DNA of 64,000 nt, taken from positions 930,001-994,000 of the forward strand of contig NZ_CP010868.1 of NCBI RefSeq assembly GCF_000875775.1, given 5' to 3'. The notes under the pieces were generated by a model. The model searched no databases, was not told the origin of the DNA, and worked only from the letters and a program-made list of their open reading frames with translations. Position 1 is the stretch's first letter, and each line of letters starts with the position of its first letter. The position numbers and the translations under genes were made by a program. Shown here piece after piece: positions 1 to 9,457 of this stretch. The DNA is from Nitrosopumilus piranensis (GTDB taxonomy: Archaea > Thermoproteota > Nitrososphaeria > Nitrososphaerales > Nitrosopumilaceae).

Positions 1-35
1 GTCTCCTACTCTGAATTCCGAAAATTTCTTCATTC

Positions 36-1802
36 TTATCTTGATTCATCAACACAGAAAGTAACTTCAGCTGATGAAGCAGCGCTATCTGAAACAAGGA
101 AATTAATTGCATCTGCAATTCTCTCATTATTTGGCTCTCCACCTGTTACAGTTCCTGGGAAAACCGAAAACATTCTGATTTTAGATTTTAATACATCGCT
201 TAATTCCTGATTGACTGTTGTTGTAAATGGTCTTAATGCTCCTCTGAAAACTTCTACCTGTGCTCTTTGCGTTCCTGTAGTCTTTCTTCCAACTGGCAAG
301 TCTGGACCGATGATCATAATTGCTCCCTTTGCATCCTTGTAAAGGCGTGGGTCTTTTCCTCCACCTGGGACAAACTGTTCTAGTGCTCTTTGTGCTACTG
401 TTGCAGGAGTTACAATGAATTTTGCAACAAGTTCATCCCATCCTGCCCTTGTTAACTCTGTTAATTTTCCAACTTCTGGCAGTTTTCCTGTAGTATGAAT
501 TACAGCTAGAACTTCTCCGATGTTGGTCTTGGCTGTGTTTAGCCACCTTTCAACTTCCTCAGGATTTGTAATATCTACTACATGTGAATGGAATTTTCCG
601 CTAATTTGTTCTTGAATCTCCGTTGGAGTGGTTTTTGAAATAAAGCATGCAACTTTGCCGCCATTTTTCTCAACATGGTCTGCCAAAAATTCAACTCTTT
701 CAGAATCTGCTTTGTCAGTTGCATCAACTGTAAAGATTACTGCTTTTCCTGCAAAGTCTGGTTGATGAACTCCTGGTGTTGTAGTTCCAATATGTGGTCT
801 TACTGGATAAAATACTCTGTCTCCTGGAATTACTTTACCGTTTAGAATTTCTGCAATTTTATCATCACACAAATTGAGAACTGATTCTGCAACTTGTGTT
901 TGTTTTAGGAATTCTTGGTCTGCAATCATGTGTGATGTGTTGTTTTGAATCTTTCCTGCCAGCTTTTGAATTTGTTCTAATAATTTTGTAAATGTCTCAG
1001 TTAGCTTAGCAACATCTCTGCCGTTTGCTAGTTTTTCTGCTGTTTTTGCAATCCCTTCCTTGTCTACACCATCTGCTAGTATGCATTCTAACAAGTCATC
1101 TTTTGCTTCTTCAACTTCAACTGGACTAAGGTCTTCAAATCCACTAACTCTCATGAATTCTGCTGCTGCTTTTGGATAAACTGTTTTGTAAATTCTGTCC
1201 GAGTGAACAGGTCCGGGATTTGTTGCAATTGATATGATTCCTTTGTCAGTTAACTCCCATGACATTGCTTCGGCAAGTCTGTTCTTTGCACCTTGTGATG
1301 CAGTGTATGGACTTCTAAATCTGTAAGGTCTTTGCTCTAGTGGCCTCTCTTCTGTAAAGAATGTTGAAATTGTTATTATTTTTCCTCCTTCTTTCATTAC
1401 TTTTAGTGCTTGAACTGAACCCCAGAATGTTCCTGTTAAATGAATTCCAATTGTACTTTTGAATTCATCTAGTGGCGCATTTGCAAAACATGTTACTGGA
1501 CCTGAAACTCCAGCATTATTAATTATGTAATCTACATTGGTTCCTTCATTTTTTAGAGTATCAAACATTTCATTCATTGCTGTTTCATCAGCAACATCTA
1601 CACCTGCAAAAATTTTGACTGTTGCATTTACCCCTTGTGGGATTTTTCCTTCAAGTTCTGTTGCTGCTTCTTGTAGGGGTTCCTTTCTTCTACCAAGAAT
1701 AATTACACTGGCCCCGTTTTCTACAAATTTTGTTGCAATGGCTTTTCCAATACCTGTTCCGCTTCCTGTAACTAGTGCGACTTTGTCTTGGAATTTTAGC
1801 AT
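36..1802 (-). CDS. Tandem short-chain dehydrogenase/reductase (two SDR domains)
   Basis: This 588-residue protein holds two Rossmann SDR domains. The first (about 1-260) has TGSGTGIG at residues 12-19, NNAG at 95-98 and a Ser at 146. The second (about 345-588) is degenerate. The two-domain layout and the NPGPVHSDRI segment near 195 resemble the N-terminal half of Chloroflexus malonyl-CoA reductase, which reduces malonic semialdehyde. An oddity is that the catalytic YxxxK reads Y166-T-A-S-Q170, so the usual Lys is Gln, and I see no YxxxK in the second domain either. A reductase role is therefore uncertain. It could be a divergent oxidoreductase or a non-catalytic NAD(P)-binding protein. The ATG start is clear, and the gene is divergent from the small gene at 1899. 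Confidence 0.85.
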   Translation of the reverse strand: MLKFQDKVALVTGSGTGIGKAIATKFVENGASVIILGRRKEPLQEAATELEGKIPQGVNATVKIFAGVDVADETAMNEMFDTLKNEGTNVDYIINNAGVSGPVTCFANAPLDEFKSTIGIHLTGTFWGSVQALKVMKEGGKIITISTFFTEERPLEQRPYRFRSPYTASQGAKNRLAEAMSWELTDKGIISIATNPGPVHSDRIYKTVYPKAAAEFMRVSGFEDLSPVEVEEAKDDLLECILADGVDKEGIAKTAEKLANGRDVAKLTETFTKLLEQIQKLAGKIQNNTSHMIADQEFLKQTQVAESVLNLCDDKIAEILNGKVIPGDRVFYPVRPHIGTTTPGVHQPDFAGKAVIFTVDATDKADSERVEFLADHVEKNGGKVACFISKTTPTEIQEQISGKFHSHVVDITNPEEVERWLNTAKTNIGEVLAVIHTTGKLPEVGKLTELTRAGWDELVAKFIVTPATVAQRALEQFVPGGGKDPRLYKDAKGAIMIIGPDLPVGRKTTGTQRAQVEVFRGALRPFTTTVNQELSDVLKSKIRMFSVFPGTVTGGEPNNERIADAINFLVSDSAASSAEVTFCVDESR

Positions 1803-1898
1803 AGATAAAGTCTCAAATCTTTTGTAATATTTAATTGGATTGATCCCTGAAAATTTTTTCTTGATATCTTTATTTGTGGGTATGATTCATGATTCTTG

Positions 1899-2135
1899 AT
1901 GCATGATACAGAGCCAGATACATTTGTCTATCAGACATGGCCTGAGAAATTTAGTAGTATGTTAAAGGAGATCGGTGTGGATTCAGAATCAAAAGAAATT
2001 GGAACTGATGATGTTGAACAAGGTGATTATTACAGTAGATATTTTGCTAGTACCGCTAGAATGATAACTAATAGAGGATGTCTTGACGTTAAGAATTCTA
2101 ACATTGACGTGATTCAAATTATTCAAAAGGGCTAA
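1899..2135 (+). CDS. Small conserved-looking hypothetical protein
   Basis: I do not recognise this protein of 78 residues. It is acidic in its first half and ends in a hydrophobic strand-like tail (IDVIQIIQKG). The ATG at 1899 is preferred over the TTG one codon earlier. It sits 2 bp before the next gene on the same strand, so the two are probably one transcript. No signal peptide, membrane segment or metal motif is visible. Confidence 0.55.
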   Translation: MHDTEPDTFVYQTWPEKFSSMLKEIGVDSESKEIGTDDVEQGDYYSRYFASTARMITNRGCLDVKNSNIDVIQIIQKG

Positions 2136-2137
2136 AA

Positions 2138-2515
2138 ATGCAAGATCCAAATCCACTCCCTTGGGGTGCACTAGACAGATTTCAAGCACATTTTATTGTA
2201 AGAAAAGATACTGGCCAAGATGTTAGTAACTATGTTGCAAAAACACAACTTACAACCAAAGGCCACTTTGCATCCAAAACTGTTCTCAAAGTGAGTTGGG
2301 ATGGACCTGGTTCATTAGCTCAAAAATTAAATCAAGATACTGAATTAAATGAGATGATTGCAAGGCAGTCAGTCAAAGATGCTACCATCTATGTTGAGCC
2401 AACAGAAAATGCAGTGAGAATTCGCAGTAAATGGGATAATCATTTGTCTTTTGGAATTACAAAAGAGCTTTTTGAAATCTATGATCGTATTGCAGGTCAC
2501 ATAAAATCTGCTTAA
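2138..2515 (+). CDS. Hypothetical protein, co-transcribed with the upstream small gene
   Basis: This is a soluble protein of 125 residues with mixed alpha/beta character and no motif I can name. A basic N-terminal segment (FQAHFIVRKD) is followed by a stretch with regular polar/hydrophobic alternation. It begins 2 bp after the upstream stop and its 3' end overlaps the convergent endA gene by 4 bp. The function is unknown. Confidence 0.65.
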   Translation: MQDPNPLPWGALDRFQAHFIVRKDTGQDVSNYVAKTQLTTKGHFASKTVLKVSWDGPGSLAQKLNQDTELNEMIARQSVKDATIYVEPTENAVRIRSKWDNHLSFGITKELFEIYDRIAGHIKSA

Positions 2516-3048
2516 GCTTTCCACCAATCTAAAGCTAAAAAGTCAACATTGTCTTTGCCTTTGGGAATTGCTAAAATGAATTGTTTTCTTACAGTTGTTG
2601 CAAGTCTTCCTGCAAGTACAATTCCTGTGGATGTAATTGACTCACTTCGATTATACACTTGAATTAAAAACGGTGCATGATCTATTCCTGGACCTTTCTC
2701 ATAAACTGCAAAATCACAACCAAACTTTATTCCGGGATTGATAATGTAACCCTTGTCTCTAAAATTTTTGTATACTAGATATTTTTTATCAAAATCATGA
2801 TGCTCTTGTTTGCAAATATCTGTCATCTGTTCAACTGTAACTTTACGTTTTGATTTTGAAATTGTAATTTTTTTATTTTCCAACAAATACAATGCTTCAA
2901 TTAAATCCAAAATAAGAGGTGCATCAATTTCTTCAATCTTTGGTTTTGGTATTCCTATTGGCTTTCCATAATATCCTTGGCTGAAAAGTTTACGCGACTC
3001 TTCGATATTCCATACAATTACTCTATTTTCAATTAACTCTCCTTTCAC
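2512..3048 (-). CDS. endA: tRNA-splicing endonuclease EndA
   Basis: EndA cleaves introns out of archaeal precursor tRNAs and rRNAs at bulge-helix-bulge structures. The C-terminal catalytic domain carries the expected triad: Tyr116 in the FAVYEKGP motif, His124 in DHAPF and Lys155 in VRKQFILA. The length of 178 residues fits the compact homotetramer or heteromeric type of subunit. The N-terminal half (about 1-85) is the small alpha/beta domain. The same enzyme class is expected to process the rRNA stems at 19722-21308 in this window. Confidence 0.9.
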   Translation of the reverse strand: MKGELIENRVIVWNIEESRKLFSQGYYGKPIGIPKPKIEEIDAPLILDLIEALYLLENKKITISKSKRKVTVEQMTDICKQEHHDFDKKYLVYKNFRDKGYIINPGIKFGCDFAVYEKGPGIDHAPFLIQVYNRSESITSTGIVLAGRLATTVRKQFILAIPKGKDNVDFLALDWWKA

Positions 3049-3141
3049 AATTTTTTTAATAAATTAAAGTGTATATGAATTCACTAGCTTGAAGTGTTCT
3101 TTAAAATATAAAATAAAGTAAAAATGTAGATGATGGTTTGT

Positions 3142-3795
3142 CTATAGGCTTAGTGCTAACAAAATGAAAGAATCTGAAACCCTTTGGCATTTATCTGCCA
3201 TCTCTTCAATTCCCTCAATTACATCTTTCATTAACATCAATTCTTTGGTGTTTGTGACTTCACTTAGAAGCTTTATTGTTGCTTGTCTGTATTTGATGTC
3301 TATTTCTCTTTCAATTGTTTGTGTTTCTTGTGCCAACTCAATTGCATTTGCAGTATTGGTGTTAAGACTTCTAATGATCTCATTTAGTTTGTAGACTTCG
3401 TCTACTACCAATTCAATTAGTTTTGTCAAGTCTTTGTCTAGTTTTGCACTTTTTAGTGTAGTTGCTTTTACATTTGAGAGTTTGAATGAGATTCCGGTAA
3501 TGTAACCTGCAATTTCATCCATTGTATATGCTGTGTTTAGAAGATTCTCTCTATTCATGATCAAACCCCCTACATCTGCAACCTCACGTGTAATCTTTCT
3601 TCTTAGATTCTCTACTTCTTCCTCAATTGTTGAGATTTGCTCTAGTGTGTTTTTGATTCCTGTCTTGTCTTTTTTCATCATCAGTTCAGGAAGTGTTGCT
3701 AGTTCTCTAGAAGCATTAAGAATTCTGTTGATTTCGTCTTGTAAAACTGCTATAGCCTTTCTTTTTGCTTGAACTTCAAGCTCTCCGCTATACAT
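3142..3795 (-). CDS. DUF47 / PhoU-like helical protein
   Basis: This is an all-helical protein of 217 residues with heptad-like spacing throughout, ending in EGIEEMADKCQRVSDSF, typical of DUF47 proteins (TIGR00153), which are relatives of PhoU. Family members are usually linked to phosphate transport or its regulation, but no phosphate transporter is adjacent here. I chose ATG 3795 over the TTG five codons upstream because it gives the normal family N-terminus (MYSGELEVQAK). Confidence 0.75.
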   Translation of the reverse strand: MYSGELEVQAKRKAIAVLQDEINRILNASRELATLPELMMKKDKTGIKNTLEQISTIEEEVENLRRKITREVADVGGLIMNRENLLNTAYTMDEIAGYITGISFKLSNVKATTLKSAKLDKDLTKLIELVVDEVYKLNEIIRSLNTNTANAIELAQETQTIEREIDIKYRQATIKLLSEVTNTKELMLMKDVIEGIEEMADKCQRVSDSFILLALSL

Positions 3796-3861
3796 AACAA
3801 AAACTACCAAATCCCAAGGTAATTTAAATCCTCTATGATTTTTGATATTTTTTGAGCATGA

Positions 3862-5628
3862 TTACATGAGGCTTTTGTCATGTGCTACTTTTTTCTGACC
3901 TTGGTATAGTGTAATTATTTCTTCATTTGTGGATGCATCCTCTGCCATTTTCTCAACTCTCATTTTTCCAGTAAATTTTGGAAACCTTAACGCAAGTCCT
4001 GCACCCTTTCGAACTTTGTCTCTTGCTGCTTTGTGAATTGGACTAAGTGTGATCTCAGATGCAACTACCTCTATTACTAATTCTGGTTCAAACCATACAT
4101 CAGCTTCCATTTCACTATCGATGCGCGGATTTTTTTTGATTGTAACTTTGGGACTTAGAATTTGATACAATTGGTCCAAATCTTCATCTGAAAATCCAGT
4201 ACCAACTTTACAAATACTGGTAAATGTATCTTCATCTTCCTCATATGTTGCCAGTAACAAGGTTCCATAACTCCCAGTTCTTCTTCCTTTTCCAAAGAAT
4301 CCTCCTATGACAACTAGATCTAAACTATCTCCAAGCTCATTTTGATACTCTCTTTTGAGTTTTAACCAATGACTTCCTCGTGAACCTGCTTGATATGGTT
4401 TATCAAGCATCTTTAGCATCAGTCCTTCACTTCCTGCGTTTATGCTGTTTTCAAAAAAGTCTTCAATGTCGTTTTCGTTTTTTACTATTGCCATTGGAAT
4501 GTGTTTTACAAATTCATCTTCTTTTACAACTTTTTCCATCTTCTCTCTTCTTTCTTTATAGTCTAACTCTAAACAGCTTTTTCCATTGCAGTACAAAATA
4601 TCAAACAGATTAACTGTTATTGGGTACTGTGTAACTGCTTTTTCTATTTTGTATTTTCTTCTTCTGTGCATTAATTCTTGGAATGGTAAAAATTCTCCTG
4701 TGTTTTCATTAACTGCAACTGCCTCTGCTTCTAGTATGATGTTTTCTGCTTGAATTGCTTTTGGAATTTTTTCTATTATGTCTGGATAGTAGCTTGAAAT
4801 GTTTTCTAGACTTCTTGAAAACAAAACAACTTTGTCTCCTTCAATATGCAACTGTACTCTTTCTCCATCTAGCTTGTATTCTGCTGCAAACTCTTCTCCC
4901 ATTTTCTCAATTGCTTCTTGCTCACTCTTTACTCTGTCTGCAAGCATTGGTCTGATGGGATTAAATAAAATTATTTTGAATTTTTCAACTCCTTCTAATC
5001 CGTCATTTGCTAAAATCTCTGCGACTTTTCCCAAGTCGCTAGAAACATTGTATGCATGCTCCAACACTTTTCTGTTTTCTTTATTTCCTGAAAATGCTAT
5101 TGCTAATGCATCCATTACTGTATTTTCTGCAATTCCTAGTCTTAGTGTTCCTAACAAAATTTTTAGAATAAAACTTGCTTCTAGTGGACTTGCATCGTTT
5201 AGAAGACTTGAGATGTACTTCATCTTCATGTCTTGTGATCTGTTTCCTTCTAGCTTTGCAATTTTGAATAGTGTCTCATAAACGCGCTCTACTGTAATGT
5301 CTTCTACAAGAAACGTTGTTTGTGTTTTCTGCTCTAGTATTATGGTTGCAGCATGTCCCATGTCTCCTCCTTTTCTATATTCTTCTTCAATTTTTTTAAT
5401 TGGAATGCCTGAAGACTTTGAAATTGCCCTTATTGCAAGTTTTTCTGCTACTCCTAACTCTATTCCTTCAAAGTCTGGTCTTAGTTTTCCTTGTAAGAGG
5501 TAAACTATTTTTGAGATTACTTCTTGTGGTGTCTTTTCAAATAATTCTACCAAGTATTGAGTTAACTCTAATCTCTTTCTAGTTGACTCCATTTTGTTAA
5601 ATGCGTCAGCTAAAACAGAAAACTCCAT
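3862..5628 (-). CDS. lig: ATP-dependent DNA ligase
   Basis: This ligase seals nicks in DNA during replication and repair, using ATP. The 588 residues match archaeal/eukaryotic ligase I. An N-terminal helical DNA-binding domain (about 1-210) is followed by the adenylation domain with the KLDGERVQ motif, catalytic Lys242, and by an OB-fold domain containing the basic WLKLKREY-type motif V region and FPKF near the end. The replication clamp is not in the window, and I did not identify a clear PCNA-binding peptide. The start is an unambiguous ATG. Confidence 0.95.
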   Translation of the reverse strand: MEFSVLADAFNKMESTRKRLELTQYLVELFEKTPQEVISKIVYLLQGKLRPDFEGIELGVAEKLAIRAISKSSGIPIKKIEEEYRKGGDMGHAATIILEQKTQTTFLVEDITVERVYETLFKIAKLEGNRSQDMKMKYISSLLNDASPLEASFILKILLGTLRLGIAENTVMDALAIAFSGNKENRKVLEHAYNVSSDLGKVAEILANDGLEGVEKFKIILFNPIRPMLADRVKSEQEAIEKMGEEFAAEYKLDGERVQLHIEGDKVVLFSRSLENISSYYPDIIEKIPKAIQAENIILEAEAVAVNENTGEFLPFQELMHRRRKYKIEKAVTQYPITVNLFDILYCNGKSCLELDYKERREKMEKVVKEDEFVKHIPMAIVKNENDIEDFFENSINAGSEGLMLKMLDKPYQAGSRGSHWLKLKREYQNELGDSLDLVVIGGFFGKGRRTGSYGTLLLATYEEDEDTFTSICKVGTGFSDEDLDQLYQILSPKVTIKKNPRIDSEMEADVWFEPELVIEVVASEITLSPIHKAARDKVRKGAGLALRFPKFTGKMRVEKMAEDASTNEEIITLYQGQKKVAHDKSLM

Positions 5629-5664
5629 TCTAATTCTTTACGTAATGTTGAATAAAAATTGAAT

Positions 5665-6072
5665 CTAGATGTATCTGAAAATAGTTGGCTTGTCTGACTT
5701 TGGAAGATCAGATACTAGCGCAAAATTGTATAGTGGGTATGATTTTTTGTACTGCTTCATAAAACTCCATGCCACATCATGTGTTTTGAATTCTGTTCTC
5801 AAGCCATCAATCTGACTCTTTTTTCCAAATACATCAAATGGGACTACTGAATATTGTTTTGGACGGTTGTGGGGTTTTGCCTTTAGGAGCCAAGCAAGTG
5901 CAAATACAAAAACTGCTCCCAATACGACGTATTCTCCTGCAACTTTGAAAAAGTCTAGTACTATTACTGGTATAGTTTTACCAAATAATACTGCCATGAA
6001 ATTTGAAAATGAGATAACAGCTAATGCTGTGAAAATGTATGTCTTCCAGTCAAAAATCTTTTGAAAATCCAT
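5665..6072 (-). CDS. Small membrane protein with cytoplasmic tail
   Basis: This protein of 135 residues has two predicted membrane segments (about residues 13-32 and 43-63) and then a soluble C-terminal half of about 70 residues that is rich in Lys, Phe and Tyr. I do not recognise the family. It is close to the ligase gene on the same strand (36 bp gap), which may mean joint transcription but does not suggest a function. Confidence 0.6.
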   Translation of the reverse strand: MDFQKIFDWKTYIFTALAVISFSNFMAVLFGKTIPVIVLDFFKVAGEYVVLGAVFVFALAWLLKAKPHNRPKQYSVVPFDVFGKKSQIDGLRTEFKTHDVAWSFMKQYKKSYPLYNFALVSDLPKSDKPTIFRYI

Positions 6073-6139
6073 TTCTGCCTAAATACAGTAATGTCTTTTT
6101 AGATTTAACCATTTCTTATAATTGCAGAGTCCGAACTGG

Positions 6140-7285
6140 CTAGTCTGGATCTTCGTAATTTTCTTTCTTTTGTCCACTAGAAGTGCTTTCTTCCATTGGT
6201 TTCATCTTACTTTCAAGAACATCCATTCTTGCTCTATACCCTTCAGCATATTCTAATTCTGATGGAACAAGTGTTGCTGGATGAATGAATCCTTGACTTC
6301 TAATTGCCATTGCTTTTTCTGTTGCTCTTTCTCTAATTAGATCCCAATCTGGAGTTGAGAATCCATCAAATGGACCTGTAAACTTTCCATTATGCATACT
6401 AAAAACAAGTGCTTCAACTATTGGAATGCAAAAGTTGATTGTTGCTGCAGAATTTAGTTTCACAGGCATTAAAGGCATGTTGTGACTTCCTCTTGTATTT
6501 CCTGCAACAAAGTGTGGATTGTTAAAGACACTTCCTACCTCTTCGGTTGCAGGGAATCTTTTTTGTGTTCTAACAAGACAAATTGGATCGTCTTTTCCAA
6601 CATATGTTCCTGCAATGTTGTGTAATCTGTCAGTTGATGCAGCTAAAATTGGCTCTCCATCTTTGGTAGTGACAGAATCTACAACATATCTTCCTGGATA
6701 CATTAATGCAGCTTCAATTGTTGGTTTGTCTTGCCATAATTCTAATTCTGCAATCTGAGCTTTCTCAACATCCATGATGTTCATTTTTACTCCTTCTGCA
6801 AGATTCTTGTTTACGATTAATCCTGTGTTACTTAGTGCGTCTACAAACATTCTGTAAATTGGATAGTTGAATGCACCTGGTTCTGTTTTATCCGCTGCAA
6901 ATACTGTAAATGCTTCATTAGGTCTTTCTTCAAACTCCATCTCTGCAACCCCTGGACCCATACCTTTTACGTTTCCTGAAAATGAATCTTTGAGTAAATC
7001 TTGTCCTGCCCCATACAGACCTTCTTCTTTTGCAACTTGAGTTCCTGCCATGAATGCATCCCATGCTAATTTGTGAATCTGTTGGTTGTCTACTCCGTGA
7101 GTGTGAGACATTACAATGTGAGTGTCGTCTCCACAATATCCTATGTAATAATCAATAAGCAAATCTGCTGAATTTTTGACGGTATTTTTAATTGCGTCTA
7201 ACAATCCGTCACTTGGTTTTGTATGTCCACCGACACCACCGACATCGGCTTTGATAACTGAAACTGTAATTTTCATATTTTCCAT
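6140..7285 (-). CDS. fbp: Fructose-1,6-bisphosphate aldolase/phosphatase (bifunctional, archaeal type V)
   Basis: This enzyme condenses triose phosphates and dephosphorylates the product to fructose 6-phosphate, making gluconeogenesis one-directional in autotrophic archaea. The N-terminus KITVSVIKADVGGVGGHT, the DDTHIVMSHTHG segment and the GSHNMPLMPV segment are hallmarks of the family, and 381 residues is the normal length. An ATG three codons downstream (7276) is an equally good start. It fits with the 3HP/4HB enzyme at 11959 in an autotrophic metabolism. Confidence 0.95.
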   Translation of the reverse strand: MENMKITVSVIKADVGGVGGHTKPSDGLLDAIKNTVKNSADLLIDYYIGYCGDDTHIVMSHTHGVDNQQIHKLAWDAFMAGTQVAKEEGLYGAGQDLLKDSFSGNVKGMGPGVAEMEFEERPNEAFTVFAADKTEPGAFNYPIYRMFVDALSNTGLIVNKNLAEGVKMNIMDVEKAQIAELELWQDKPTIEAALMYPGRYVVDSVTTKDGEPILAASTDRLHNIAGTYVGKDDPICLVRTQKRFPATEEVGSVFNNPHFVAGNTRGSHNMPLMPVKLNSAATINFCIPIVEALVFSMHNGKFTGPFDGFSTPDWDLIRERATEKAMAIRSQGFIHPATLVPSELEYAEGYRARMDVLESKMKPMEESTSSGQKKENYEDPD

Positions 7286-7406
7286 TTTTGCCCCTTTGAT
7301 TTATGTGCTTTTAGCAAAGTCTTCTGATCTGAAATTAATTGAAAAATTTTGGATTTTTTTTCAAAAATTCATAACAGTAATAAATGCCCTCAGATACGCA
7401 CTCTAC

Positions 7407-8705
7407 ATGGCAGATAAACCACACTTGAACCTGATTGTTACAGGTCATATTGATAATGGAAAATCAACAACTATGGGTCATTTCTTGATGGATCTTGGTG
7501 TTGTAGATGAAAGAACAATTGCAGCACATGCATCCGAATCCGAGAAGACCGGAAAAGGTGATACTTTCAAGTATGCATGGGTTATGGATAACATTAAGGA
7601 TGAAAGAGAGAGAGGTATTACAATCGATCTTGCATTCCAAAAATTTGAGTCTCCAAAGTACTTCTTTACTTTGATTGACGCTCCTGGTCACAGGGACTTT
7701 ATTAAAAACATGATTACTGGTGCTTCTGAAGCCGATGCAGCAGTCTTAGTACTTTCAGCAAAAGAAGGTGAAACAGATACTGCAATTGCTGCAGGAGGTC
7801 AAGCAAGAGAACACGCATTCTTACTCAAGACTTTAGGTGTAAACCAACTAATCGTTGCAATCAACAAGATGGATGATAGCAACTATTCTGAAGACGCATT
7901 TAAAGCCGCCAAAGAAAAGGGCGAAAAATTAGTTAAATCTGTAGGTTACAAACTAGAAAATGTGCCATTCATTCCAGTTTCTGGATGGAAAGGCGATAAC
8001 TTGGTTAAAAAATCTGAGAACATGCCATGGTACAATGGCAAGACCCTACTTGAAGCATTTGATGACTTTACAGTATCTGAAAAACCAGTAGGAAAACCAC
8101 TACGTGTTCCAATCCAAGATGTTTATACCATCACTGGTGTTGGTACCGTTCCAGTAGGTAGAGTTGAGACAGGAACTATGAAAGCAGGAGACAAAATTGT
8201 TGTAATGCCTTCAGGTGCTCCTGGTGAAATCAAATCTATTGAGACACACCACCAAGAGATGCCATCTGCAGAAGCAGGTGATAACATTGGTTTTAACCTT
8301 AGAGGTGTTGAGAAGAAAGATATCAAAAGAGGAGATGTTCTTGGAAGTCCAGATGCTCCTCCAGCAGTTGCAAAAGAATTCAAAGCACAAATTATTGTAA
8401 TTCACCACCCAACAGCAATTGCACCTGGTTACACTCCAGTTATGCACGCACACACTGCACAAGTTGCAGCAACAGTTACTGAGTTTCTACAAAAGATCAA
8501 CCCCGCAACTGGTGCCGTTGAGGAAGAAAATCCAAAATTCCTCAAAGTTGGAGATTCCGCAATTGTAAAAATCAGACCGGTAAGACCAACTTGTATTGAA
8601 ACATTCCAAGATTTCCCTGAGATGGGTAGATTTGCCCTAAGAGATATGGGTGCAACTATCGCAGCAGGAATCGTTAAGGAAATTACCGAAGAGTACAAAC
8701 CATAG
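7407..8705 (+). CDS. tuf: Translation elongation factor 1-alpha (aEF1A)
   Basis: aEF1A delivers aminoacyl-tRNA to the ribosome. The 432 residues contain the G1 loop GHIDNGKST (13-21), the G2 region with RERGITID, G3 DAPGH, G4 NKMD and the three-domain layout of EF-1A. The G1 loop has Asn where many archaea have His, an innocuous variant. The reading frame is open far upstream, but ATG 7407 begins the normal MADKPHLNL N-terminus. It is followed after 11 bp by uS10, the usual archaeal order. Confidence 0.97.
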   Translation: MADKPHLNLIVTGHIDNGKSTTMGHFLMDLGVVDERTIAAHASESEKTGKGDTFKYAWVMDNIKDERERGITIDLAFQKFESPKYFFTLIDAPGHRDFIKNMITGASEADAAVLVLSAKEGETDTAIAAGGQAREHAFLLKTLGVNQLIVAINKMDDSNYSEDAFKAAKEKGEKLVKSVGYKLENVPFIPVSGWKGDNLVKKSENMPWYNGKTLLEAFDDFTVSEKPVGKPLRVPIQDVYTITGVGTVPVGRVETGTMKAGDKIVVMPSGAPGEIKSIETHHQEMPSAEAGDNIGFNLRGVEKKDIKRGDVLGSPDAPPAVAKEFKAQIIVIHHPTAIAPGYTPVMHAHTAQVAATVTEFLQKINPATGAVEEENPKFLKVGDSAIVKIRPVRPTCIETFQDFPEMGRFALRDMGATIAAGIVKEITEEYKP

Positions 8706-8716
8706 GCGGATTTTTT

Positions 8717-9025
8717 ATGACCCAAACCGCCCGTGTCAAACTCACATCAACAAGTCTACCAAAACTAGATGGAGTATGTGGGGAAATCATGGGTATCGGT
8801 AAAAAAACAGGTGTTAAGGTAAAAGGTCCAACACCACTTCCTGTAAAAAGATTACATGTTGCTACTAGAAAGTCACCCTGTGGCAGTGGCACTGAAACCT
8901 ATGAGAAGTGGGAGATGAAAATGCATAGAAGAATTATCAATATCAACGCTGATGATAAAGCAATCAGACAACTTATGCGACTAAAGATTCCTGATGACGT
9001 CTACATTGAACTCTCCTTAACATAA
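8717..9025 (+). CDS. rps10: Ribosomal protein uS10
   Basis: This 102-residue protein matches archaeal uS10 in length and sequence, with the RLHVATRKSPCGSGTETYEKWEMK loop region (split here across 8850-8925) and the C-terminal IPDDVYIELSLT strand. It is co-transcribed with EF-1A, 11 bp downstream. It is part of the 30S head. Confidence 0.95.
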   Translation: MTQTARVKLTSTSLPKLDGVCGEIMGIGKKTGVKVKGPTPLPVKRLHVATRKSPCGSGTETYEKWEMKMHRRIININADDKAIRQLMRLKIPDDVYIELSLT

Positions 9026-9056
9026 TCTCTAAATTACAGAAATTTTGATGATAAAC

Positions 9057-9254
9057 ATGGCTGAAGAAAACTTTGATGATGAAGTAGAAGAAACACCTGT
9101 TGAAACATTTGATGTAAACTATTCTTGCCTTAGATGTGGAACTATGGTCTCAAATACTGAACTATCTCGTTTACCTGAAATCAAATGTATTTGTGGATTC
9201 AGAGTATTTACTAAAGTAAGACCCCCAGTAGTCAAAACTGTAAAAGCAATCTAA
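9057..9254 (+). CDS. rpo12: RNA polymerase subunit P (Rpo12, zinc ribbon)
   Basis: This short protein has a CxxC pair (CLRCG) and a C-I-C-G pair (IKCICGFRVF) followed by a basic RVF-x-K tail, the pattern of RNA polymerase subunit P/RPABC4. It probably binds one zinc and helps assemble the polymerase. ATG 9057 is preferred, with ATG 9048 as an alternative giving three more residues. It lies 31 bp downstream of uS10 and overlaps the convergent zinc-finger gene by 4 bp. Confidence 0.85.
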   Translation: MAEENFDDEVEETPVETFDVNYSCLRCGTMVSNTELSRLPEIKCICGFRVFTKVRPPVVKTVKAI

Positions 9255-9454
9255 TTCTCTCTGTCTTTTTTGTAACTGTGCTCTCTTTGCAAATGAGTTC
9301 GCATATCTTCCATATTTGAAAAATATTTGTCACACACTTTGCAATCATACTGTAAATCTTTTCCATGAACAATCTGTTTGTGATTCATCAACTCTTCTTG
9401 TTTTGAAAATTTACTATCACAACTATCGCATTTTATTTTTTTAAAAAATCTCAA
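9251..9454 (-). CDS. Small protein with two C2H2 zinc fingers
   Basis: The 67-residue protein holds two consecutive C2H2 fingers: CDSC...HKQIVH (about residues 9-31) and CKVC...HLQREH (about 38-59). Such tiny C2H2 proteins are common in Thaumarchaeota and are presumed to bind nucleic acid or protein partners. No other domain is present. It lies 3 bp downstream of another zinc-binding gene (9458-9868) on the same strand, so the two probably share a transcript. Confidence 0.75.
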   Translation of the reverse strand: MRFFKKIKCDSCDSKFSKQEELMNHKQIVHGKDLQYDCKVCDKYFSNMEDMRTHLQREHSYKKDREN

Positions 9455-9457
9455 CTG

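Noticed and set aside
3150-3160. TTAGTGCTAA resembling the regulon box
   Set aside because: It is coding sequence at the end of the DUF47 gene and not in a promoter.
7176-7406. Upstream extension of the EF-1A reading frame
   Set aside because: EF-1A homologs begin at MADKPH; the extension runs through the promoter region and the neighbouring divergent gene.
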